Positions 8,359 to 15,814 of a stretch of 64,000 nucleotides of DNA are shown piece after piece. How positions within the stretch are numbered: position 1 is the first letter of the stretch; every line of letters starts with the position of its first letter. Both the position numbers and the translations under genes were made by a program. The DNA is from Candidatus Altimarinota bacterium (GTDB lineage: Bacteria > Patescibacteriota > Gracilibacteria > UBA4473). The stretch spans positions 124,001 to 188,000 of the forward strand of contig JAHDHX010000001.1 in assembly GCA_020631075.1 (NCBI GenBank). Direction: 5' to 3'. The notes under the pieces were generated by a model, which was not told the origin of the DNA, ran no database searches, and saw only the letters and a program-made list of their open reading frames with translations.

Positions 8359-9336
8359 TTAGAAGTCGAGAGAGGCTTTGAGGGCTTCGGCGGCGGCGGC
8401 ATCGTCTTCGTCTTCGTTGGCTTCTTCTTTCTTGGTTTCGCTGGTTTGAAGCTCTCGTTCGCGCTCGGCCTTGAGCTTGTTGACGTCGTCGGCGAAGCGA
8501 TCTTCGAGTTCTGCGAATTTTTGTTGCTCTTCGGTGAAGATGCGGATGAGTTCGTTAATCTGCTCGATACTCAGGCGTGGGATGGCGTCGATGACGCGTT
8601 TTTTCTCTTCGAGGGTGAGAGAGATGGAGCCTTCGAGGAGGGTGAGGAAATTTTCTTCGTCGAAGGTGGTGTTTGGGTGAGGGGGAAGGGTGAAGATGTG
8701 CCCTTTCCGAGTGGTAAGCTGCCCTTTACGGAAGCCTTCTTTGGCTTCGTATTTCTTTAGGGCGGCTTTTTGCTCGTCGGTGATGGGGCCGGTCATCCCT
8801 GGAGGAACGGGTGGCTGGCCGTCACCTGTATTCCCACCTGTGGCAGCGGCGCCACCCGTGGGTGGTGTGCCAGCGGGCGGAAACCCGCCAGTGGGGCCAC
8901 CTGATATACCCGGGGTGGCAGGAACTGGTTGCTGGAAACCTGCAGGGGCGGTGCCTGGGGTGGGCGGTGTGCCTGCGTTTGGCGGGGCGTACCCTTGTGG
9001 GGGGTAGTAGCCCTGTGGCGGATAGTAGCCTTGCGGGGGGTACCCTGCGGGGGGTTGCTGGCCGTTGGGGGCGGGCTGTCCGTTGGGTGGGGGGAATCCT
9101 TGTGGGGGGTAGTAGCCTTGGGGGGGATAATACCCTTGAGGGGGGTAGTAGCCCTGTGGAGGGTAGCCCACTGGTGGGTGCTGCCCGTGGGGGGCGCCTT
9201 GGCCTGTGGGGGGTTGAGTTTGGCCTGCGCCCTGCCCAGCAGGAGGGGTCTGCCCGCCTGTGCCAACCGGTGGTGTGGGGGGCGTGGGGGTGCCGCCAGC
9301 GGGTTGTGGGGGAGTGGGTTGTGTGTTGTCAGCCAT
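8359..9336 (-). CDS. Pro/Gly/Tyr-rich low-complexity protein with PPQGYY repeats and C-terminal helical domain
   Basis: YPPQGYYPPQGYYPPQGYYPPQGF...; C-term SISLTLEEKKRVIDAIPRLSIEQINELIRIFTEEQQKFAELEDRF. Confidence 0.8.
   Translation of the reverse strand: MADNTQPTPPQPAGGTPTPPTPPVGTGGQTPPAGQGAGQTQPPTGQGAPHGQHPPVGYPPQGYYPPQGYYPPQGYYPPQGFPPPNGQPAPNGQQPPAGYPPQGYYPPQGYYPPQGYAPPNAGTPPTPGTAPAGFQQPVPATPGISGGPTGGFPPAGTPPTGGAAATGGNTGDGQPPVPPGMTGPITDEQKAALKKYEAKEGFRKGQLTTRKGHIFTLPPHPNTTFDEENFLTLLEGSISLTLEEKKRVIDAIPRLSIEQINELIRIFTEEQQKFAELEDRFADDVNKLKAERERELQTSETKKEEANEDEDDAAAAEALKASLDF
8990..9170 (-). repeat. tandem 18-nt repeats encoding PPQGYY, interrupted by a degenerate segment
   Basis: Recurring GGGGGGTAGTAGCC(C/T)TG(T/G) on the + strand. 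Confidence 0.75.
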
Positions 9337-9464
9337 GGAAGGGTTTGGTTTATGTGAATGGGTGGCACTGGTGAGTGCTTTCTTGTATATTCTACGCGTT
9401 TTTGGGGGAACTGCCAAGAGTCTCTGCGGCTGCTGTGTCTGTGTTTTATTCTCTCTGTGGTTGT

Positions 9465-9722
9465 ATGCCTATCCGTACCTGTATGGTGACCCGAAAAAAA
9501 GTTGAACAAAATAAGCTATTTCGCTTTACCGTTGTGGCGGAGGAGCTGCAGTTTGACCCTTTGGGACTGAGGCGGCCTGGGCGGGGGGGGTATGTGTGTC
9601 CGACGGTGGAGGCAATAAGAGGGCTCCTGAAGCTTGAAAAAAAATTATCACATTTCCTGCGGACTCCTGTAAGAGTATCGTCTGAAACCATTGAAGCACA
9701 GGTGGGGGTCATTAGTGATTAA
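9465..9722 (+). CDS. YlxR-family (DUF448) RNA-binding protein
   Basis: MPIRTCMVTRKKVEQNKLFRFTV...LDP-like FDPLG...RPGRGGYVCPTVEAI matches the YlxR pattern (RxC.. GRGAYVC). Confidence 0.75.
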   Translation: MPIRTCMVTRKKVEQNKLFRFTVVAEELQFDPLGLRRPGRGGYVCPTVEAIRGLLKLEKKLSHFLRTPVRVSSETIEAQVGVISD

Positions 9723-9822
9723 GTAGTGTTAACACTACCTAAAAAAAACTTGCCCCTGGGGGCTGAAGTCGGTAGAAGTGCAGGGCTCGCATAAAAAACT
9801 GTGTGGGTGAAAACCAAATGGT

Positions 9823-9897
9823 GCGCGTGTCGTATAGTGGCTATTATATCGCCTTGCCAAGGCGGGGACACGAGTTCGATTCTCGTCACGCGCTCCA
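9823..9897 (+). tRNA. tRNA-Gly(GCC)
   Basis: Acceptor GCGCGTG/CACGCGC, anticodon loop TTGCCAA, T-arm ACGAG-TTCGATT-CTCGT, encoded CCA. Confidence 0.93.
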
Positions 9898-9901
9898 GTA
9901 G

Positions 9902-9930
9902 AAAATCCATAAATGAGATGGATTTTTTTG
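9902..9930 (+). terminator. intrinsic terminator after tRNA-Gly
   Basis: AAAATCCAT-aaatgag-ATGGATTTTTTT. Confidence 0.75.
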
Positions 9931-10009
9931 TAGGTGTGAAAAAGTTTGTGGGGAGTGGTGTGGTGGACTGGTTGGTGGACTTTTGGCGCATAGAAAAGTC
10001 GGGGGTTGA

Positions 10010-10152
10010 GCGAACCGTGGTTCGCTGTCGCATCGCAGCTGGATCACTACGCTGCGGCTTCTTTGGGCTCAGCCGCCCAAAGTGCGCACTGCTTCGTGAT
10101 CGCTGCTCTTTCCTCGGCGATCGCTGGGTAGTGAGTCAGGTAGCGCGATCAC
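10010..10152. other. dense inverted-repeat block, candidate structured ncRNA
   Basis: GCGAACC-gt-GGTTCGC (10010-10025), CGCAG/CTGCG (10034-10056), CTTTGGGC-tcagcc-GCCCAAAG (10061-10082), AGTGCGCACT (10081-10090), GTGATCGC/GCGATCAC (10096-10152). Confidence 0.5.
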
Positions 10153-10729
10153 CTCGGATGTCAGTCATCAGTCACCTGTCATCTTGAATACTGTCGCCGC
10201 GGTTTGTCTTCCCGTTGGTCAGACGGCACGCTGGCGACGTATTCGCTGTAGTGTTTTGAAGTGGTGAATTTCTCCGTAATCGGGGGTCACTGGTGGACTC
10301 GGGCAGCGAACCACGCTGGGACAGTTTGGGGAAAATTTGGAAGATGGAAGGGTGGTTTGGGGCTGAGGGGAGGGAAAATGTGTGGTCGCGGGGAAAAGTG
10401 TGGGGATTCGAAAAAAAGTTGGGTATGGAAAAGAGGAGGAAGTGAAAGTGAGGTGGGAGTGGGGAGTGGGGGGGGATGGCTGGTGCGGTCGGGAAAAGGT
10501 TTGGGGAAAAGGGGGTGGGTGGGGTAGTGGTGGGGGGATCTTTGAAAAATCGGGTGTGGGGAGGGGGGAAGGGTCAGGAGTGTATGAAGGTCCTATGGGG
10601 GCCGTGGTGCAAGCCCTGTGATGGGTGGATCACAAAGCGGAGTGGTTTAGCAGGTTGTGTGGTAGAGTGTTTGGTTGTGAAGCTGCAGAGAGGCTGTAGA
10701 GAGGTGGCTTAGACGTTGAAAAGGGGGGG

Positions 10730-12379
10730 CTAGACGACGACTTTAAGGTACTCGGCTTCGCAGAGGACGCGCTCGGGTCTGTCGGGGGCGTAGGTGGTGA
10801 GGATGGGCTGGCCCGAGGCGGCGCAGGTGCGGGCGTAGAGCTGTCGGGGATTACGCAAGGCCATGCGGTCGCGGTGGCGCTGGTCGGGGCAGCGGCGGGG
10901 GATGGGGAGGCTCATTTTACGGTAAAAGCTGAGTTCGGCGCGTTGAATCTTGTAGTTTTTGCCGGTGACTTCGCAGGCGAGGAGTGCTTTGCAAATGCTG
11001 TCGTCGACGTCGGCGATATGGTCAGGGATGGTGACGGTTTGGGGTTGGTATTGTTTCTGGTCGGGGTCGCGCCAGCGGTAGCCGCGGGCGAGGGCCTGCT
11101 CTTTGGTCAGGGGGTAGTACTCTTGGGCGACGGTTTCGTTGTAGGCGAAGGGGCTGAGGGCGGCGGGGAAGAACTGGCCCCACTCGCCTGTAGATTTCAT
11201 ATGCTCGATGATCTTGGGTTTGAGGTCGTGGTATTCGGCTTCGGAGTATTGGCGGTTGAGGATGCAGTGGGATTTATTACGCAGGGAAATGCAGCCAAAA
11301 CAGTGCTGTGAGCTAACGATGAGCTCGCTGTAGAGGATGTCGGTGCAGTTGGTCCAGACGTTGGAAACGAATTGGCAGTTGTAGACGTCTTGGCCAGAAG
11401 AAATCATTTCGTAGCAGAGCTCGGAATGGTAGCCGCCAGCCATGCAGTCATGGCAGTCGGTGGAGTCCTTATAGACTGTGCTGTAGCTCAGATCTTGGCC
11501 TTTGTGAATATCAAAACAGTGTTGGCAATTTTTGGAGTTGGTGATGTAGTTGCCGGTGCAGGACTCAGACTGGAGAATTTCGGCGAAGCGGTGTGGGTGA
11601 CCTGCGAGATAGCGTAAAAAGCTGGTGTGGAGCTGTTGCAGGTGTTGGGCGGAGCTGGTTTGTAGCCTGTGGAGGCGACGTTGGTATTCGGTGGGGGAGA
11701 GTGGCTCGTTGAGCCAGTAGTATTGCTTGTTTCTGAGATTGACGGAGCCAAAGCAGTGTTGGCAGCCGATGCAGTTTTTCAGAAAAAATGAGTCACTGCA
11801 CTGTTGGCAGTTTTGCAGGTAGGCGACGTTGTAACAATTTTTGCAGTTGATCAGTTGGTAGCCAAGTTCGCATTGCTCCACAAAGAGGGAGTCGAGAATG
11901 TCGGTGGATTTGAGGCAGTTGGTGGCGTAGAGGCAGTCACGTGACCAGTCGCAATTATAACTGAGGTAGCAGTGTTTGGAGTAGCCGCATTGGTTGACGT
12001 AATGGCACTGGTCGTTGGCGATGATGTGCTGAGACATCCTTGGGGTGACGTGCTGGAGGGCTGCGAATTGGTCAAAAAAGGGGCGAGTGAAATCGTAATC
12101 TCGGCCATAAACAATGGGGTCCCAGTTGTCTGACCACCAGTGGTCGAGGCTGTAGACGGGGAAGGGAGTGGTGGCTGGGTGGTACATACTCAAAACTCGT
12201 TGCTGGGTGGCGGCGCAATGAGCCCAGTAGAGGGTGCGTTCGTTGCGGCGGGTCATGCGGAGGCGTTCGCGCTCTGGGGGGCAAAGTGTCGGCATCGGCA
12301 CCTGTAATTTTTCGTAAAATGCGCGGTCGGCGGCGGTGATCTCAAACGCTTGGCCAGAGACGGTGCAGGTGCGTTTCAT
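10730..12379 (-). CDS. Cys-rich putative zinc-binding protein of a CPR-type family, duplicated terminal domains
   Basis: Many C-x2-C/C-x5-C repeats (NCYNVAYLQNCQQCSDSFFLKNCIGCQHCFGSVNLRNKQYY); N- and C-terminal 'CxVTG...FYxKMxxPxPxxCP...R' modules. Confidence 0.75.
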   Translation of the reverse strand: MKRTCTVSGQAFEITAADRAFYEKLQVPMPTLCPPERERLRMTRRNERTLYWAHCAATQQRVLSMYHPATTPFPVYSLDHWWSDNWDPIVYGRDYDFTRPFFDQFAALQHVTPRMSQHIIANDQCHYVNQCGYSKHCYLSYNCDWSRDCLYATNCLKSTDILDSLFVEQCELGYQLINCKNCYNVAYLQNCQQCSDSFFLKNCIGCQHCFGSVNLRNKQYYWLNEPLSPTEYQRRLHRLQTSSAQHLQQLHTSFLRYLAGHPHRFAEILQSESCTGNYITNSKNCQHCFDIHKGQDLSYSTVYKDSTDCHDCMAGGYHSELCYEMISSGQDVYNCQFVSNVWTNCTDILYSELIVSSQHCFGCISLRNKSHCILNRQYSEAEYHDLKPKIIEHMKSTGEWGQFFPAALSPFAYNETVAQEYYPLTKEQALARGYRWRDPDQKQYQPQTVTIPDHIADVDDSICKALLACEVTGKNYKIQRAELSFYRKMSLPIPRRCPDQRHRDRMALRNPRQLYARTCAASGQPILTTYAPDRPERVLCEAEYLKVVV

Positions 12380-12474
12380 CAGTGGTAGAGTAATGAAACT
12401 GGGTGCTGGGGGCGAGCGATAATTTTGGGGGGCTCTGTTTTGGCGTCTTTGGGGGTTATGGATATAGTCTGGGC

Positions 12475-14271
12475 ATGAAAACGCTTGAGCACTTGATTAT
12501 TGTTGATTTTGGGGGGCAGTATGCGCATTTGATTGCCAGTCGTGTCCGTCGGTTGGGGTTTTATACCGAAATCGTCGCGCCTGAAGAGTGCACGCTGGCG
12601 GTAGTGCAGCAGGCTGCGGTGCGGGGGGTGATCCTTTCCGGGGGGCCGCAGAGTGTGTTTGACGCGGCTTCGCCGTCGGTGGATGTGGCGGTGCTGCGCT
12701 GTGGGAAGCCGATCTTGGGGATTTGTTATGGGCATCAGTTTTTGGCCAGCCGGCTGGGGGGGGAAGTGCGGCCCGCGGCCGAAACGGACAGTCGGGAGTA
12801 TGGCCCAGCGGCGCTGTGTCAGCGGGGTGAGTCGCCCCTGTGGCAGGGGGTGGAAGATAAGTCAACCATGTGGATGAGCCACGGCGACGCGGTGACCAAG
12901 CTGCCTGAGGGGTTTGTCGTCATTGCGGAGTCGGCGGACTGCCCTGTGACTGCCATGGCGGATGAAGCGCGGAAGTTGTATGGGATACAGTTTCACCCTG
13001 AGGTGACCCACTCGACCCATGGGCAAGCGGTGCTGCGGAACTTCGTAGAGATGTGTGAGATCACGCCAAATTGGGGGACGGAGCAATTCTTGGCCCAGCA
13101 GCGGGAGGTGATAGCGGAGCAGATCGGTGACCGACGGGTGCTGCTGTTTGTGTCGGGGGGGGTGGATAGCTCGGTGTGTTTGGCGTTGCTGACCCAAACG
13201 CTGGGGGGTGACCGTGTGAAGGGGGTTTTTGTCGACACGGGGTTGCTGCGGGCGGGAGAACGAGAGCAAGTGGAGGCTTCACTGCGGGGGGTGGGAGCGG
13301 ACCTGACCGTGATAGACGCGGGGGAGATGTTTTTGTCGGCGTTGGGGGGGCAAACGGACCCCGAAGAAAAGCGCAAAACGATTGGGCGGTTGTTTCTGGA
13401 GGTGCAGCGGGAGTACTTCGCGGACAAGCCGCTGGGGGATGGCTGGGTGCTGGGGCAGGGGACGATATACCCCGACACCATCGAAACGGGGGGGACAAAG
13501 CACGCGGATACCATTAAGACGCACCACAACCGCGTGACGGAGGTGCAGGCGCTGATAGACCAAGGGCTGGTGATAGAGCCGATTGCGCCTTTGTATAAAG
13601 ATGAGGTGCGACAGCTGGGTGAGGCGCTGGGGCTGCCGAAGGCTATGGTGTGGCGCCATCCTTTCCCTGGGCCTGGGCTGGGGGTGCGGATCCTTTGTAG
13701 TGGGGAGGCGAAAACTGAGACACTGGTGTGGGAAAATGGTGGGGCGGTGCTGCCCCTGAAGTCGGTCGGGGTGCAGGGGGATTTCCGTACCTATAGCCAC
13801 CCGTTGCTGCTGGAGACTGCAAACGAAAACATAGCGGAGCTGGAAGCCGAGGCGGTGGGGCGGATCAATAAAAATGGGGCGATAAATCGGGTCACGGTGT
13901 GGCTGGCGGGACGAACTGCTGACACGCCTACGGTGGCGGAACTCCGCCGAGTGGACATAAACCCTGGGCGGGTGGCGACGCTGCAGGCGGCTGACGGGAT
14001 CGTGACGCGGCAATTGCTGGAGCGGGGGATATATAATGATGTGTGGCAATTCCCAGTGGTGCTGGCGCCTGTGTCTTTTGCTGGTGGGGGGACGGAAACG
14101 GTGATCTTGCGGCCGGTGGACTCTATCGATGCGATGAGTGCAGGGGTGGGGCGGCTGGACTATGCGGTGCTGCGGGCGATGGCGGATGAGATCATTATGC
14201 AGGTGCCGCAGGTATCGGCGGTGTTGCTGGACGTGACCCCGAAGCCGCCTGGAACTATTGAGTGGGAGTAG
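12475..14271 (+). CDS. guaA: GMP synthase (glutamine-hydrolysing)
   Basis: LIIVDFGGQYAHLIASRVRRLGFYTEI, GICYGHQ, LFVSGGVDSSVCLALL, HPFPGPGLGVR, KPPGTIEWE end. Confidence 0.97.
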   Translation: MKTLEHLIIVDFGGQYAHLIASRVRRLGFYTEIVAPEECTLAVVQQAAVRGVILSGGPQSVFDAASPSVDVAVLRCGKPILGICYGHQFLASRLGGEVRPAAETDSREYGPAALCQRGESPLWQGVEDKSTMWMSHGDAVTKLPEGFVVIAESADCPVTAMADEARKLYGIQFHPEVTHSTHGQAVLRNFVEMCEITPNWGTEQFLAQQREVIAEQIGDRRVLLFVSGGVDSSVCLALLTQTLGGDRVKGVFVDTGLLRAGEREQVEASLRGVGADLTVIDAGEMFLSALGGQTDPEEKRKTIGRLFLEVQREYFADKPLGDGWVLGQGTIYPDTIETGGTKHADTIKTHHNRVTEVQALIDQGLVIEPIAPLYKDEVRQLGEALGLPKAMVWRHPFPGPGLGVRILCSGEAKTETLVWENGGAVLPLKSVGVQGDFRTYSHPLLLETANENIAELEAEAVGRINKNGAINRVTVWLAGRTADTPTVAELRRVDINPGRVATLQAADGIVTRQLLERGIYNDVWQFPVVLAPVSFAGGGTETVILRPVDSIDAMSAGVGRLDYAVLRAMADEIIMQVPQVSAVLLDVTPKPPGTIEWE

Positions 14272-14300
14272 GGGGCGGGGGGAGGCGGGGGGATTTTTTT
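14264..14300 (+). other. four-tract G-quadruplex motif followed by T7 at the guaA 3' end
   Basis: GGGAGTAGGGGGCGGGGGGAGGCGGGGGGATTTTTTT. Confidence 0.55.
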
Positions 14301-14314
14301 CACATTATGAACGG

Positions 14315-14953
14315 ATGGAGACTTCCTTGTGGGTGCTGATAAGCACGGTGTTGGTGATAGATATATTGAGCATGATGAGCCCTGGGGTGGATTTTGCCAT
14401 TGTGACAAACAGTGCCCTGACGCGGGGGCGGCGGCATGGGTTTATTACGGCGTCAGGCATTGCCCTGGGGGTAGCAGTGCACGTGACGTATTGTCTGATC
14501 GGGGTGGGGGCGCTGGTGTCGCAGTCCATTGTTGCGATGCAGGTCTTGAAGGTTTTGGGGGCGGTGTATCTGGTCGGGATGGGGTGCCGGGCGATCTGGA
14601 CGGCGAGCCCTGCGCGGGTAGTGGTGTCACCCGAGATGACGGATGTGACGGCGGGGGAGTCTTTCCGACGGGGATTCGTGGCGAACTTGCTCAATGCGGA
14701 GGCGACGTTGTTTTTTGTGATGCTGTTTAGTGTGGTGATCACCCCAGAGATGTCACTGGGGGTGCGCGCTTTGCTGGGGGGGCTGATTGTCTTGATTGAG
14801 CTTTCGTATTGGGCGCTCCTCGTGACGGTGTTTACTTTTGCGCCTGTGCAGCGGGTGTTTTATCGCGGGAAGCTCTGGATAGAGCGGCTGTTTGGTGGGG
14901 TGATGGTTGTGGCGGGGGGGCAGGTTTTGGGGAGTTTGCGGAAGGGGGCTTAA
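14315..14953 (+). CDS. LysE/RhtB-family amino-acid exporter
   Basis: SPGVDFAIVTNSALTRGRRHGFITASGIALGVAVHVTYCLIGVGAL. Confidence 0.85.
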   Translation: METSLWVLISTVLVIDILSMMSPGVDFAIVTNSALTRGRRHGFITASGIALGVAVHVTYCLIGVGALVSQSIVAMQVLKVLGAVYLVGMGCRAIWTASPARVVVSPEMTDVTAGESFRRGFVANLLNAEATLFFVMLFSVVITPEMSLGVRALLGGLIVLIELSYWALLVTVFTFAPVQRVFYRGKLWIERLFGGVMVVAGGQVLGSLRKGA

Positions 14954-14986
14954 GCTGAGGCAGTGTTAACATAACGGAGTAGAAAA

Positions 14987-15664
14987 ATGTGCTATAGTGC
15001 GGAGGTGTCTGCGGTGGCGGGAGTGACCTTGCTGGTCGGGGCGGTGGGCATTGCTGCGGATGCTCGCTTCAACCAGTCAGTCAACATTCGTTCGACATTT
15101 TTGTGGTATGCGATGGTGGTGGGGTTGGTCGGGCTGCACCAGGTGAGTGAGGCGGTGGCGATCTGGGGAAATAATGAGATGGTGTATAAGTTGGGGTTGG
15201 GGTTCTCAATCTGTGCGCCGTATTGCATGATGCGGTGTATGGCGAGTGTGACGAAGCGAGAGCTCTGGACGAAACTGGTAATAGCCCTGACGGTGGCGGG
15301 GTGGGGGAGTGTGCTGCTGACTGGGGCAGTGGAATTTGAAAATAAGAATTTCTGGGTGCGGGGGTTTTCGCATGGGTATTGGTTGTTGCTTTACCTCGCC
15401 CTGGTGGGGATTGGCGTAGTACATTTGCTGGCAGAAAAAAATCTAGCCAGGCGGTACATCCTGTGGCAGATGGCGCTGGGGTCGTCGATGTTTTCTTTTG
15501 CTGGGGCGCTGGTGTATGTGTTGGTGGGGTGGGTGGTGCATTCGGTGAATTTCATGCAGGACTTTCCTTCGTTGTGGTGTACTTTCTTTGTGTTTCAGTT
15601 GTTGTTTTACCCTTGGTTGCGGGAGTTGCCGAGGGGGTACCATAAGGGAGAATGGAGTACTTGA
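14987..15664 (+). CDS. multi-pass membrane protein, DUF6629-like
   Basis: MCYSAEVSAVAG N-terminus and multiple TM helices. Confidence 0.5.
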   Translation: MCYSAEVSAVAGVTLLVGAVGIAADARFNQSVNIRSTFLWYAMVVGLVGLHQVSEAVAIWGNNEMVYKLGLGFSICAPYCMMRCMASVTKRELWTKLVIALTVAGWGSVLLTGAVEFENKNFWVRGFSHGYWLLLYLALVGIGVVHLLAEKNLARRYILWQMALGSSMFSFAGALVYVLVGWVVHSVNFMQDFPSLWCTFFVFQLLFYPWLRELPRGYHKGEWST

Positions 15665-15814
15665 TCCTTAATAATTTTTCAATAAAATAAATCTTGAAAA
15701 GGGGGGCAATGAATTATTGCTAAAATTGTTACCTCGGGTGATGTTTATGCGTATATACATAGTGAGTGAAGATTTCATGAAATCATCATTTTACTTAATT
15801 CCTTAGTGTAAAAT

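Noticed and set aside
8990-9170. CRISPR-like array
   Set aside because: The 18-nt repeats have no spacers and are in frame as PPQGYY codons.
9801-10187. 128-aa plus-strand ORF
   Set aside because: Reads through tRNA-Gly and the hairpin block; no protein family.
10010-10260. RNase P RNA, tmRNA or SRP RNA
   Set aside because: Conserved signatures (GAGGAAAGUCC..., tmRNA ends, GGUC..GGAAGGAAGCAGCC) were not found on either strand by eye; needs Infernal to settle.
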